Positions 1 through 7,862 of a stretch of 24,622 nt of DNA are shown here, piece after piece. Each line of letters starts with the position of its first letter. Positions within the stretch are counted from its first letter, which is position 1. The notes under the pieces were generated by a model, which was given only the letters and a program-made list of their open reading frames with translations, made no database searches and was not told the DNA's origin. Source of the DNA: Candidatus Gastranaerophilales bacterium (lineage in GTDB: Bacteria > Cyanobacteriota > Vampirovibrionia > Gastranaerophilales > Gastranaerophilaceae); assembly GCA_900769355.1 (NCBI GenBank), contig CAAGGG010000032.1:1-24622 (forward strand). Direction: 5' to 3'. The translations under genes and the position numbers were made by a program.

Positions 1-222
1 AATAACTTGTAAGCTCAACTTGAAACAGCCAAACTCGCGGCACATGAGCGGAGTGCGGAGCTGTTCCCAGAAAACTCAGGCGGTCTGCAAGACTTTTCTG
101 GGAACACGGAGTCACGTTTAACGCGAATGTGGCTCCACACTCGCAAACAGAACAGCCTATTGAATAACTTTACCGCTCAGACAAAGGCTGTTTTAGTTAT
201 TTGTCTCGCTAACAAGTTATTG
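1..222. repeat. Complex nested palindromic element, non-coding
   Basis: The first 222 bases contain several nested inverted repeats. A perfect 12-bp pair (GTTCCCAGAAAA at 63-74, its complement at 94-105) encloses a small GTCT/AGAC hairpin (83-93). An 11-bp pair with one mismatch lies outside it (51-61 with 132-142). The outer arms pair AATAACTTGT (1-10) with 212-221 and AACAGCC (24-30) with GGCTGTT (186-192). A further AACAGCC at 151-157 could pair with 186-192 instead. The stretch is richer in GC than the surrounding spacers and has no plausible reading frame. It may be a MITE-like or REP-like element, or a structured RNA. Its left edge may lie outside the window. Confidence 0.6.
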
Positions 223-290
223 TTCATTCCGCTATCGTGGCAATTTGACTCCGTAATTTAATAGAACTAATTTTTACCAAAATGACCTTA

Positions 291-324
291 GTGCCCTAGT
301 GCCTTAGTAACATAGTAACTTAAT
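291..324 (-). repeat. Octamer-period degenerate repeat, copy 1
   Basis: Read on the minus strand, this stretch is a run of four related 8-mers: TTACTATG, TTACTAAG, GCACTAGG and GCACTAAG. The 26 bases at 299-324 match 19852-19877 on the opposite strand with a single mismatch. It lies just 3' of uvrC; the other copy lies just 3' of the GH13 gene. Function unknown. Confidence 0.65.
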
Positions 325-329
325 GAAAC

Positions 330-347
330 GGGCTTTGCATCTAGCCC
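330..347 (-). terminator. Weak putative terminator of uvrC
   Basis: On the minus strand, immediately after the uvrC TAA, GGGCT (347-343) pairs with AGCCC (334-330) around an 8-nt loop, followed by GTTTCATT. The stem is short and the T tract poor, so this is only a weak candidate for an intrinsic terminator. Confidence 0.3.
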
Positions 348-348
348 A

Positions 349-2013
349 TTACTCCCCCTTCTTCACCATAGATTTTGAGCGAAGTTTTCTGTGGTATGTT
401 ATGGCAAAACGGTGCGCTTCATCACGAATTCGTTGGAACAAAAATAATGCGCTTGAATTTCTCGGCAAAATCACAGGTTCTGACTGCTTTGGCAAAAACA
501 CTTCTTCGTGTTTCTTTGCCAAACTTACGACGTCAATATCTTTTACCCCAAGCTCTTCTATAATCTGCATTACACTTGACAATTGTCCTTTCCCACCATC
601 GATAATCATCAAATCAGGTTTTTTCCATTTTGGTTCACCTAATCTTGAAAGTCGTCTTGTCAAAACTTCTTTCATCGATAAAAAGTCGTCAGGTTTACCC
701 TCTGTGGATTTGAGCTTAAATTTACGATATTCTGAACTTTTTTTTACTCCATTTTCAAACACTACCATTGACGCAACAGTGTTTGTGCCCTGAATGTGCG
801 AGATATCGTAGCATTCCATTCTATGTGGAAAGTTTTTAAGTTGAAGTTTTTCTGCCAAGTACGAACCAATCTCATTGAAATCATCATAAATCGACGCCAT
901 TTTTTTTATTTTAGCATTATCCAAGACAACTTTTGAATTTTTATCCGCAAGCATTTGTAATTCTTTGCCCTGTGCAGATTTTCCATAACTGATTTTAACT
1001 TTCTTCTGAGACAAAATCTCAAGCCATTCTTCATACAATTCTTTTTCACCAACTGCTTCAAGCTCATTTGAAACAATTCTGTCAGGGTAATCCAGTTTCA
1101 GGGTACTATAATATTCTTTGAAGAAAGTGGCGAAAAATTCTGTCCTATCGTCCTCTTCGACGTCATAGACAAAGTCTTTTTTGTCTATCAATCGACCTTC
1201 CCTAATCATTAGAATTACAATCGCAAAAATTCCCTCGTCAGCCATTAGAGAAATTACATCTTCGTTGAGTTTTGTGTTTTCATATACAACTTTTTGCTTT
1301 TCAAGGGTTTTTGCTAAATCATTGTAGCTATCACGAAACTTTGCGGCTTTTTCAAATTGTAAGCTATCCGAATATTTCTGCATTTGCTCTTTAAGTTGTT
1401 TCATCAGTTCGGATTGTTTACCGGAAAGGAAGAGTTCCGCCTGTTTTACGAGATTTTTGTATTCCTCTGAAGAAACCTTATTTTGACAAGGAGCCATACA
1501 TCTGCCGATGTGATAGTAAAGGCACGGTCTGTCTTTAAATTTCGGAGTTTTACATTGCTTTAGCGGAAATATTTTTTTTAAAAAATCAAGAGTCGCATGC
1601 ATTGCCCGAATATCAGTGTATGGTCCATAATACCGACCTTTTTCGGGGTTAAGATTTTTTTTACGAACAATTGTAATTCGTGGAAAATCTTCGTCTGTAA
1701 TTAAAAAATAAGGGTATTTTTTGTCATCTTTAAGTAAAATATTATACTTTGGTTTATATTTTTTGATTAAATGACTTTCGAGAATAAGAGCTTCAACCTC
1801 AGTATTGGTGATAATATACTCCATTCGCTCAATCTGAGAAACAAGCACATTGACCTTAACACTGTCATGTTTGCGGTTAAAATAGCTCATCACACGACGT
1901 TTAAGAATTTTTGCTTTCCCAACATAAATGACTTCGCCCTCAGCATTATAATAAATATAGCACCCCGGAAGCGATGGTAAAAGTTTTAAAGTTTGTCTAA
2001 GGTTGTCATTCAT
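349..2013 (-). CDS. uvrC: UvrABC excinuclease subunit C, lacking the C-terminal HhH domain
   Basis: UvrC makes both incisions beside a UvrB-marked DNA lesion in nucleotide excision repair. The 554-residue product has an N-terminal GIY-YIG nuclease domain (about 14-95; GCYIYY at 17-22, IYVGKAK at 29-35). Four cysteines (154, 164, 172, 176) match the positions reported to bind an Fe-S cluster in E. coli UvrC. A UVR motif (about 205-240) for UvrB contact follows. The RNase H-like C-terminal nuclease carries CYDISHIQG (401-409), IDGGKGQ (471-477) and RDEAHRF (530-536). The family is usually about 600 residues and ends in a tandem helix-hairpin-helix DNA-binding domain; here the protein stops at 554, soon after YHRKLRSK, and that domain is absent. 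No frameshifted remnant is visible downstream. The gene is divergent from rimI and has a TATAAT box 7 nt before its ATG. Confidence 0.95.
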   Translation of the reverse strand: MNDNLRQTLKLLPSLPGCYIYYNAEGEVIYVGKAKILKRRVMSYFNRKHDSVKVNVLVSQIERMEYIITNTEVEALILESHLIKKYKPKYNILLKDDKKYPYFLITDEDFPRITIVRKKNLNPEKGRYYGPYTDIRAMHATLDFLKKIFPLKQCKTPKFKDRPCLYYHIGRCMAPCQNKVSSEEYKNLVKQAELFLSGKQSELMKQLKEQMQKYSDSLQFEKAAKFRDSYNDLAKTLEKQKVVYENTKLNEDVISLMADEGIFAIVILMIREGRLIDKKDFVYDVEEDDRTEFFATFFKEYYSTLKLDYPDRIVSNELEAVGEKELYEEWLEILSQKKVKISYGKSAQGKELQMLADKNSKVVLDNAKIKKMASIYDDFNEIGSYLAEKLQLKNFPHRMECYDISHIQGTNTVASMVVFENGVKKSSEYRKFKLKSTEGKPDDFLSMKEVLTRRLSRLGEPKWKKPDLMIIDGGKGQLSSVMQIIEELGVKDIDVVSLAKKHEEVFLPKQSEPVILPRNSSALFLFQRIRDEAHRFAITYHRKLRSKSMVKKGE

Positions 2014-2020
2014 TAATTAC

Positions 2021-2049
2021 ATTATAGAATGAATACGAAAATAGGTAAA
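2021..2049 (-). promoter_or_regulatory. uvrC promoter, implies a leaderless mRNA
   Basis: On the minus strand TTTACC (2049-2044), a 17-nt spacer and a perfect TATAAT (2026-2021) precede the uvrC ATG by only 7 nt. Transcription would begin at or within a base or two of the ATG. No Shine-Dalgarno sequence is present. Confidence 0.6.
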
Positions 2050-2164
2050 GATTATTAGATACCCAACTTCATGAATTAGTAATAGGCAAGATTTCATAGT
2101 AATGACTGCGCAATTATTTCTATAAAAGATTTTGGCTCTTGAAATCTTGGAATTTAACTTCCGC

Positions 2165-2194
2165 TTAGCAGCTTTTCCTCTTTTATGCTATAAT
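2165..2194 (+). promoter_or_regulatory. rimI promoter with extended -10, implies a leaderless mRNA
   Basis: A perfect TATAAT (2189-2194) is preceded by TG one base upstream (2186-2187), making an extended -10; TTAGCA (2165-2170) is a partial -35 match at 18 nt. The -10 ends 6 nt before ATG 2201, so transcription should start about at the ATG. This decides against the in-frame ATG at 2132, which lies upstream of the promoter. Confidence 0.6.
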
Positions 2195-2200
2195 TCAACT

Positions 2201-2743
2201 ATGAACACAGAAATTTTTTCAGTAAAAATTAAACCGATGGAAAAAACTGATGTAGACGGGGTTATAGAGATTGAAAAACTTGCTTACGGCAAACACCATT
2301 GGTCAAAAGATTCTTTTTTGAGCGAACTTTCAAACGATTTAGCACACTATTTCAGCGTTTTTGCACAAATTAGCGGGGAAGAAAAACTGATTGCGTATTG
2401 CGGTTGCTGGCAAATCCTTGAAGAAGCTCATATTACAAATATTGCCGTTGATCCGAATTTTCAAAGAAAACATATCGGAGAAGCGATGCTTATGACGCTC
2501 ATAAATGAATGTTACAAAAATTTGGTAAAATATATTACTCTTGAAGTTAGAGCCGGAAACACTCCGGCTATCGGGCTTTATGAGAAATACGGTTTTAAAT
2601 CTCTTGGAGTTCGAAAAGGTTACTATCAAGATAATAATGAAGATGCCTTAATAATGTGGACAGAAAACATTTTTTACGATAAATTTAAAGTAGAATATGA
2701 CAAGAACATAATTGCTCTGAAGGGGAAAATTAATATTTTATGA
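2201..2743 (+). CDS. rimI: RimI-type ribosomal protein S18 alanine N-acetyltransferase
   Basis: This is a GNAT-fold acetyltransferase of the RimI family, which acetylates the N-terminus of ribosomal protein S18. The 180-residue product shows the GNAT elements in order: an N-terminal strand with DVDGVIEIEKLAYGKHHWS (17-35), the ITNIAVDP strand (78-85), the acetyl-CoA pyrophosphate loop QRKHIGEA (88-95; usually R-x-x-G-x-G/A), and LEVRAGNTPAIGLYEKYGF (114-132), which is very typical of RimI. A tail of about 28 residues extends beyond the usual end. The start at 2201 is chosen because the promoter -10 lies just upstream; an in-frame ATG at 2132 would add 23 residues that match nothing in the family. 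The stop overlaps the bioY-like start by 4 nt, so the two are probably translationally coupled. Confidence 0.88.
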   Translation: MNTEIFSVKIKPMEKTDVDGVIEIEKLAYGKHHWSKDSFLSELSNDLAHYFSVFAQISGEEKLIAYCGCWQILEEAHITNIAVDPNFQRKHIGEAMLMTLINECYKNLVKYITLEVRAGNTPAIGLYEKYGFKSLGVRKGYYQDNNEDALIMWTENIFYDKFKVEYDKNIIALKGKINIL

Positions 2744-3399
2744 CTGACACTGCCGAACCACGTATAAGAGTTATAAAGAAACAAGTTGAAGGGATTAGAC
2801 TGACTTTTGGAAGTCTGCTTTTGGTGTTATGCTGCACATTTTTGCTGATACTTGCAACATTTTTACAGTTCAACGTAACCCATTTTATCCTACCGTCCGG
2901 ACTTTTTCATGGAGAAGAATTAGGAATTCAAGATTTTATTCACACATACAAATTAATCCCGCAAGTTCCTGTTGTAATGTTCATTGGTGCGCTTTTGGGC
3001 AGAAAATATGGTATTATGAGCGTTTTAATCTATATTTTGCTCGGACTTTTTGTAATCCCTGTTTTTGCACTTGGCGGGGGGCCAAAATACATATTTGAAT
3101 ACAGTTTTGGCTATATTTTAGCATATATTCCGGCAATATTTTTTGCAGGTTCAATTTTGAAAAGCGGTTTTACCAACCGAAACATAATCCACGCAATACT
3201 TGTCGGTGTTTTAACAATCCACATAATCGGAATTTTGTATATGTTATTCATTGCAAGCCTAAAACACGATGGTGGCGCATTTATGGGTGGTTGGATTTTG
3301 TCCCAAAGTGGTGTGAAAATAATTTATGATTTGATTTTTAGTTTTGCGGCTGTATTTATTGCAAAATATGCGAAAATCGTTCTTTGGTTCTTTATGTAA
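2740..3399 (+). CDS. bioY: BioY-like biotin ECF transporter S component
   Basis: This 219-residue membrane protein resembles BioY, the biotin-binding S component that captures biotin and works with an energy-coupling module (EcfAAT) or alone. I see about six hydrophobic segments (22-44, 76-87, 91-112, 122-140, 148-173, 192-213). The stretch PQVPVVMFIGALLGRKYG (74-91), then PVFALGGGP (107-115) and FGYILAYIPAIFFAG (123-137), follow the BioY pattern of an inner-helix P-x-x-x-F-x-G-x-x-x-G motif and the conserved GGG/FGY region. The N-terminal cytoplasmic segment (1-20) is longer than usual. It starts within the rimI stop (ATGA overlap). No EcfA or EcfT gene is in the window. Substrate assignment is by family resemblance only. 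Confidence 0.75.
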   Translation: MTDTAEPRIRVIKKQVEGIRLTFGSLLLVLCCTFLLILATFLQFNVTHFILPSGLFHGEELGIQDFIHTYKLIPQVPVVMFIGALLGRKYGIMSVLIYILLGLFVIPVFALGGGPKYIFEYSFGYILAYIPAIFFAGSILKSGFTNRNIIHAILVGVLTIHIIGILYMLFIASLKHDGGAFMGGWILSQSGVKIIYDLIFSFAAVFIAKYAKIVLWFFM

Positions 3400-3440
3400 C
3401 CGATAGTTGCAAAGTTTTAAAATTTCAAGTTTTCAAATAA

Positions 3441-3472
3441 AAAAAACGAGCCAATTTCATGACTCGTTTTTT
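3441..3472. terminator. Bidirectional rho-independent terminator between bioY and gltX
   Basis: AAAAAACGAG (3441-3450) pairs perfectly with CTCGTTTTTT (3463-3472) around a 12-nt loop. T-rich sequence follows on the plus strand, and the A-rich left arm gives a T run on the minus strand. It sits between two convergent genes and can serve both. Confidence 0.8.
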
Positions 3473-3496
3473 ATTTATTTTGTTTTGAAATATAAT

Positions 3497-4957
3497 CTAT
3501 TTCATTGCAGCTTTTACTCTGTGGAATGTTTTGTCTTTGCCAATAATCGCAAGGATTGCAGTCATATCAGCACCACAAGTTCTTCCTGTGACAGCGGCTC
3601 TGATTGCCCACATTGTTACTTTAGGTTTAACGCCTTTTTCTTTGTAGTAAGCACGGAAAGCTTCCAATTTTTCATGCAAGTTTTCTTCTGTCCATTCCCA
3701 GTCTTTTGCTTGTTCCATAAATGTTTTCAAAACATCTTGAGAAACTTCTGTATCAAGAGTTTCTTTTGCTTTATCTTCCATCACTACATCTTCACCGAAG
3801 AAGTATGGAACAGCATCAGTAATATCTGACAACAATGTCAAAGGTTCATAAGTAACCTCAACCATACGTGTATATTGAGCGTCAGTCAATTCGCTCAAAT
3901 CATATTTTGTCAAGAATGGTTTCAATCTTTCTTTCAATTCAGGGATTGAAAGCATTTTGATATAGTGGCTGTTCATCCAGTTCAATTTGTCGTATTCGAA
4001 AATTGAGTTTGAAGAAGAAATTTCGTGAATTCTGAAATCTTGTGCGATTTCATCAACAGTTTTAATTTCTTGACCGTCAGAAGGTGACCAACCAAGTAGG
4101 GCTACAAAGTTAATCAAAGCGTCTGTCAAATATCCTTTTTCAACAAATTCTGAAACTGCTGTTGCGCCATGGCGTTTTGAAAGTTTACTTCTATCAGGTG
4201 CCAAAATCATACCTAAGTGGCCGAATTTTGGAACTTCTGCGCCCAATGCTTCAAAAATCAAAATTTGTTTAAAAGTGTTTGAAATATGATCCTCACCTCT
4301 GATTACGTGAGAAATTTTCATTAACATATCATCAATTACAACGGCGAAGTTGTAAGTTGGAGTTCCGTTTGATTTCATAATAACGAAATCACCTAACAAG
4401 TTTGTATCAACGTGAAGTTGACCTTTAACCATATCGTCAAAAGTCAACATAGAAGTTTCGTGGAAAGCCTTTTGAGCTTTTGCAATATTAAATCTGATTG
4501 CAGGTTTTCTGCCTTCTGCTCTAAGTTTTTCTTTTTCTTCTTCTGTTAAATTCAAACATTTTTTTGTATAAACATAAGGTTTTTTGTTTCTTGAAGCTTC
4601 TTCTTTTTCTTGTTCAAGTTCTTCCTGCGTACAAAAACATTCATACGCAAAACCTTTGTCCAACAATTCTTGAACATATTTCGGATAAATATCAAATCTT
4701 TGAGATTGAGTATAAGGACCGTAAGGACCGCCTACATCAGGACCTTCGTCCCAGTTTAAGCCTAATGCTTTCAAACTGTCAAAAATATTATCAATATATT
4801 CTTGTTTAGTACGTTCAGCATCAGTATCTTCAATTCTTAAAACAAACTTTCCGTTATTCTTTTTAGCGAAAAGGTAGTTAAATAGTGCTGTTCTTGCAGT
4901 TCCAATGTGCAAATTTCCGCTTGGTGACGGAGCAATTCTGACTCTAACTTCTGTCAT
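3497..4957 (-). CDS. gltX: Glutamyl-tRNA synthetase
   Basis: A class I aminoacyl-tRNA synthetase that charges tRNA-Glu, and often tRNA-Gln for later amidation. The 486-residue product has the usual family length. The HIGH signature lies in PSPSGNLHIGTA (10-21), followed by FVLRIEDTDAERT (38-50) and WDEGPDVGGPYGPYTQS (69-85), both typical of GluRS. The KMSKS loop is KLSKR (258-262) in DRSKLSKRHGA. The C-terminal third is the helical anticodon-binding domain. GAGGA lies 9 nt before the ATG, and a TATAAA box about 25 nt upstream with ATGATA at 17 nt spacing could be its promoter. It may also receive readthrough from the signalling operon. Whether it is discriminating cannot be judged here. Confidence 0.97.
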   Translation of the reverse strand: MTEVRVRIAPSPSGNLHIGTARTALFNYLFAKKNNGKFVLRIEDTDAERTKQEYIDNIFDSLKALGLNWDEGPDVGGPYGPYTQSQRFDIYPKYVQELLDKGFAYECFCTQEELEQEKEEASRNKKPYVYTKKCLNLTEEEKEKLRAEGRKPAIRFNIAKAQKAFHETSMLTFDDMVKGQLHVDTNLLGDFVIMKSNGTPTYNFAVVIDDMLMKISHVIRGEDHISNTFKQILIFEALGAEVPKFGHLGMILAPDRSKLSKRHGATAVSEFVEKGYLTDALINFVALLGWSPSDGQEIKTVDEIAQDFRIHEISSSNSIFEYDKLNWMNSHYIKMLSIPELKERLKPFLTKYDLSELTDAQYTRMVEVTYEPLTLLSDITDAVPYFFGEDVVMEDKAKETLDTEVSQDVLKTFMEQAKDWEWTEENLHEKLEAFRAYYKEKGVKPKVTMWAIRAAVTGRTCGADMTAILAIIGKDKTFHRVKAAMK

Positions 4958-5127
4958 AAATTTTCCTCGATTCTATTTATAATTTCGCCCTTAAAGAATA
5001 TCATGAGAATAATTTATTTTCAAGAAGCAGGTTGTTGCGAGAGTAATATAATTGTAAACTAAACATCTCCGACTCTTGGTATCTAAACCGTTCTTAGCCG
5101 CCCAGCTACTTTATTACAGAGGGGAAG
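4958..5127. other. Spacer between the pentapeptide gene and gltX
   Basis: This 170-bp stretch has no reading frame of note. I looked for a T-box leader, a tRNA and a riboswitch and recognised none. The half nearest the pentapeptide gene is richer in GC than the rest but forms only short stems, for example TAGC/GCTA. The gltX promoter and ribosome-binding site occupy the last 50 bases. Confidence 0.4.
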
Positions 5128-5658
5128 TTACCAGTCAGAAGATACTTCATCTTCATCATCTTGGAGAGATGACAAATCTTTGTGACCTGTACCATCAAAA
5201 TCTTCCGGAAGCATATCATCGTCAGGCCAAACTGTATCTTCATCATAGCGAGCAGCATTAAGGTTTACCGCAGCTGTCAAATCGGAATTACTCAAATTTG
5301 TTTCGGATAAAATGCACCCTGCCATATCAGAATCTGAAAAATTACAATAAGTCATTTCGGCATAGCTGCAATCTGCGCCTGTTAGTAGGGCATCTGTAAA
5401 ATCGCATTCCAGAACTCGCGCTCTCGTAAAATCCACTGAGGTCAAGTCTGTGTTTGTAAAGTTTACGAATGATAAACTACAATCGGCAAAAGAACTTGAA
5501 TTCAAGTCAGCGTCTGTAAAATCAACTTCTGATAAATTAATTCCTGAAAAATCAACTTCTGACAAATCGACTTCTTCTTGATCGGCTTTCCATTCGTTAA
5601 ATTTTTCCGGATTTTTTTTCAACAATTCAATTAATTCTTCTTTTGTGTAATCTATCAT
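5128..5658 (-). CDS. Pentapeptide-repeat protein with acidic tail
   Basis: The 176-residue product has a short helical N-terminus (YTKEELIELLKKNPEKFNEW, 4-23), then about 20 consecutive five-residue repeats of the A(D/N)LXX/DFXXX type (about 29-130; for example VDFSG, VDFTD, ADLNS, VNFTN, TDLTS). Such repeats fold into a right-handed square beta-helix. The last 40 residues are strongly acidic and end in W. There is no signal peptide, so it is probably cytosolic. The family ranges from DNA-mimic gyrase inhibitors to structural binders, so no function can be assigned; the acidic surface would be compatible with nucleic-acid mimicry, which is speculation. AAGGAG lies 10 nt before the ATG. It follows the response regulator gene by 21 nt in the same operon. 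Confidence 0.85.
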   Translation of the reverse strand: MIDYTKEELIELLKKNPEKFNEWKADQEEVDLSEVDFSGINLSEVDFTDADLNSSSFADCSLSFVNFTNTDLTSVDFTRARVLECDFTDALLTGADCSYAEMTYCNFSDSDMAGCILSETNLSNSDLTAAVNLNAARYDEDTVWPDDDMLPEDFDGTGHKDLSSLQDDEDEVSSDW

Positions 5659-5679
5659 TTATTTAATTCTCCTTGCTAT

Positions 5680-6327
5680 TTATACAATTTTATTTTTTAG
5701 GGCTTTCAAAGCTGCTTGAAGTCTGTCATCAACTTCCAACTTTTGTAAAATATTTGCAACGTGCGCTTTGGTCGTATTAATACTTATAACAAGAATTTGC
5801 GCAATTTCCATGTTACTGTAGCCTTCTGTCATAAGTTTCAAAATCTGTGCTTCTCGAGTTGTCAAATCGTAATCTTTGCGATTGTCGTTTGTTTCAAAAG
5901 TTGGAGAATTTGCGCTTGCTTTAAGAACAATGTGTGCAATACTAGGATCAAACCAAGCCGCACCGTCTGCAACAGAACTTACAACTTCCACCAATCGTTG
6001 AGGATTGATTTCTTTTGAACAATATGCATTTGCACCGGCTTTAAGACTGTTTAAAACCTCTTTTTCATCATTATGAGAGGTCAAGATGATAATTTTTACA
6101 TCTTTATTTGAAGAACGAATTTGTTTTGTAGCCTCAATTCCGTTCATATTCGGCAAACCTAAATCCATAATAATGATATCAATTTGATTATTATTAAATA
6201 TTTGAATAGCTGTTTCTGCAGAGTCAGCCTCGTAGATGTTTTCGACATAATCTACATTTTCAAACGTTGTTTTTAAGCCAAAACGAGTAAGTTCGTGATC
6301 TTCTACTATTAAAATGTTGTATTTCAT
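5680..6327 (-). CDS. NarL/FixJ-family response regulator (REC + LuxR-type HTH)
   Basis: A two-component response regulator that binds DNA on phosphorylation. The REC domain (1-120) has the acidic pair E9/D10, phospho-acceptor D55 in IIIMDLGLPN, the switch threonine T83 in ILTSH, and K105. A linker (125-145) leads to a C-terminal LuxR/GerE helix-turn-helix (about 148-208) with the typical LTTREAQILKLMTEGYSNMEIAQIL and NTTKAHVANILQKLEV. Length (215) is normal. No sensor histidine kinase is encoded in this window, so its partner is unknown. Its ATG overlaps the stop of the TPR gene by 4 nt, indicating translational coupling within the HD-GYP/TPR operon. Targets are unknown. Confidence 0.95.
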   Translation of the reverse strand: MKYNILIVEDHELTRFGLKTTFENVDYVENIYEADSAETAIQIFNNNQIDIIIMDLGLPNMNGIEATKQIRSSNKDVKIIILTSHNDEKEVLNSLKAGANAYCSKEINPQRLVEVVSSVADGAAWFDPSIAHIVLKASANSPTFETNDNRKDYDLTTREAQILKLMTEGYSNMEIAQILVISINTTKAHVANILQKLEVDDRLQAALKALKNKIV

Positions 6328-7859
6328 ATACTTAATTCCTCTTTTGCAGGTGCATAATCAGGTTTTAAGAGTATCGATTTTTTGAAATATTTTTCAGCAT
6401 CTTGTTTTAAGCCCTGATTTTTTGCAATCAATCCTTGATAATAATAATATCTAAAATCATTTTCGTCAATATAATTTGCAACACCTAAATATTTTCTTGC
6501 CTCAAAGAAGTTTCCGCGTTCTATTTCTACACGCCCAAGATCTAGCCATGCGTCTTTAAAATTTGCATTAATTGCAATCGCTTTTTTGAGGTAAGCAAGT
6601 TCTTTTGACTTGTCTTTGAGCGCAATTTTGTAATACGCAACCCAACTATCTGAGTATGTTTTTAAAACTTTTTCGTAGATATCAATAGCTCGTTTTTCTT
6701 TGCCTAACATTTCATAAGTCTGTGCAACTTTCACAGAACAAATTGATGTTGCGGCTTTATTGTGATTTTCTGCGCCTTTGTAATATTTTAGTGCAGTCTT
6801 GTAATCCCCCGTCCTAAAGCTCAAATCGCCTAAAACAAGAAGTGTTGTAACATCTCCGCTGTCAATTTTGTAGGCTTTTGTTGCAATATCTTGTGCCTTT
6901 TCAAACTCTTGCATATCAAAATAAACTCGTGACAAAATCGCATAGACATCTTTGTTGTGTTTTTTCTTTGTTGTAAGCGCACTTTGTAGAGTTCGCAAGG
7001 CTTTTGCGTTCTCGTTTTCGTAATAATAATAGTAGCCGAGGTGATACATTTTGTCAGAATAATTCTTTTCCGACTTGTACAAAACATATTGTTCCAGCGA
7101 GTTTATTTTTCGTATAAAATCTGCTGTGTAAAGTTTTTGAGCCTTTATTAAATCAAGCATTTTTAAAGCATCTTTCGGACGTTTGCCTTGTGACAAAATC
7201 TCTGCTTTTAGCTTTTTGTAATTCAAATTTTGCGAATTCATCTTGATTGCCGCATCAATGTATGAATTTGCCTCAACAAAGTCGTTAGATTTCAAATATC
7301 CAAGTGCAACAAGATAGTTTGCATAATCTGAATTTGTCATTAGATCTGTGTTTTTAACCAATTCTGACGTGGCTTCCCGACTCTGATCGTTGTAGATTAT
7401 GTTTGAAAAAACTTCACCCAAATAAATTTCGTCGTCAGGCTTGAGCTTTTTTGACGGTGCATAATAGAGTTTTATATCACCAAGCAAAAAGTCTGAAAGA
7501 GCTTTATCCTCAATCTTTGATGCCGCCAGATCTGAGAGGTCGAAAAAACCGATATCTGCCATATTTTCAGCCATTTTCATATAGGCATAATCGTTTTCGT
7601 CCATCGTCTCAATCAGAACTTTAAAATCCATATACGCAGACTTCACATTACTCTGCATAAACCTGTTGAACGCGATTACGTATTGGTTATGGATACTGTT
7701 GTGTGTCAAAGTTGCTTTTTTGACAGAAATTGCAACAGTATTTACAGGTAACGGTTCTGCAGATAGTGGATTGGCAGGTTGAATTGTGTCAAAGCCTTCG
7801 GCTAAAACAGGCACTGTCACAAGTGTTGATATTAAAATTGTAAATAACAACTTTTGCAA
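6324..7859 (-). CDS. Exported tetratricopeptide-repeat protein
   Basis: The 511-residue product begins with a Sec signal peptide (basic KK-type start, hydrophobic core, likely cut after VLA at 18-20). The rest is helical repeat. The clearest TPR units run from about residue 265 to 505, with typical pairs such as ALRTLQSALTTKKK, VYAILSRVYFDMQEFEKAQ, LLVLGDLSFRTGDYKTALKYYK and DAWLDLGRVEIERGNFFEARKYL. TPRs form protein-binding superhelices; as an exported protein it would act in the periplasm or at the envelope. The start codon is TTG at 7859, only 3 nt after the HD-GYP stop, with GAGGG upstream inside the preceding gene; no in-frame ATG gives an equally complete signal peptide. It overlaps the response regulator start by 4 nt. 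Its partner is unknown. Confidence 0.8.
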   Translation of the reverse strand: MQKLLFTILISTLVTVPVLAEGFDTIQPANPLSAEPLPVNTVAISVKKATLTHNSIHNQYVIAFNRFMQSNVKSAYMDFKVLIETMDENDYAYMKMAENMADIGFFDLSDLAASKIEDKALSDFLLGDIKLYYAPSKKLKPDDEIYLGEVFSNIIYNDQSREATSELVKNTDLMTNSDYANYLVALGYLKSNDFVEANSYIDAAIKMNSQNLNYKKLKAEILSQGKRPKDALKMLDLIKAQKLYTADFIRKINSLEQYVLYKSEKNYSDKMYHLGYYYYYENENAKALRTLQSALTTKKKHNKDVYAILSRVYFDMQEFEKAQDIATKAYKIDSGDVTTLLVLGDLSFRTGDYKTALKYYKGAENHNKAATSICSVKVAQTYEMLGKEKRAIDIYEKVLKTYSDSWVAYYKIALKDKSKELAYLKKAIAINANFKDAWLDLGRVEIERGNFFEARKYLGVANYIDENDFRYYYYQGLIAKNQGLKQDAEKYFKKSILLKPDYAPAKEELSI

Positions 7860-7862
7860 AAT

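Larger units (their letters stand above)
223..348. other. Non-coding spacer downstream of uvrC
   Basis: No gene is visible between the palindromic element and the uvrC stop. The stretch is AT-rich and holds only the octamer-period repeat (about 291-324) and a weak hairpin right after the uvrC stop. In particular, no frame encodes the helix-hairpin-helix domain missing from UvrC. Confidence 0.6.

Noticed and set aside
2132..2200. Upstream in-frame ATG extending rimI by 23 residues
   Set aside because: It lies upstream of the extended -10 box at 2186-2194, has no ribosome-binding site, and the added residues match nothing in RimI proteins.
3407..3829. 140-codon plus-strand frame opposite gltX
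   Set aside because: Cys/Ser/Phe-rich product with no family resemblance, antisense to a conserved gene and crossing the terminator.
4958..5127. T-box leader or tRNA gene upstream of gltX
   Set aside because: No T-box sequence, no antiterminator, and no cloverleaf or TTCGA-type arm could be traced on either strand.
5128..5658. Pentapeptide protein as a quinolone-resistance (Qnr-like) factor
   Set aside because: Pentapeptide repeats alone do not show this; the protein is shorter than typical Qnr and lacks recognisable loop features.
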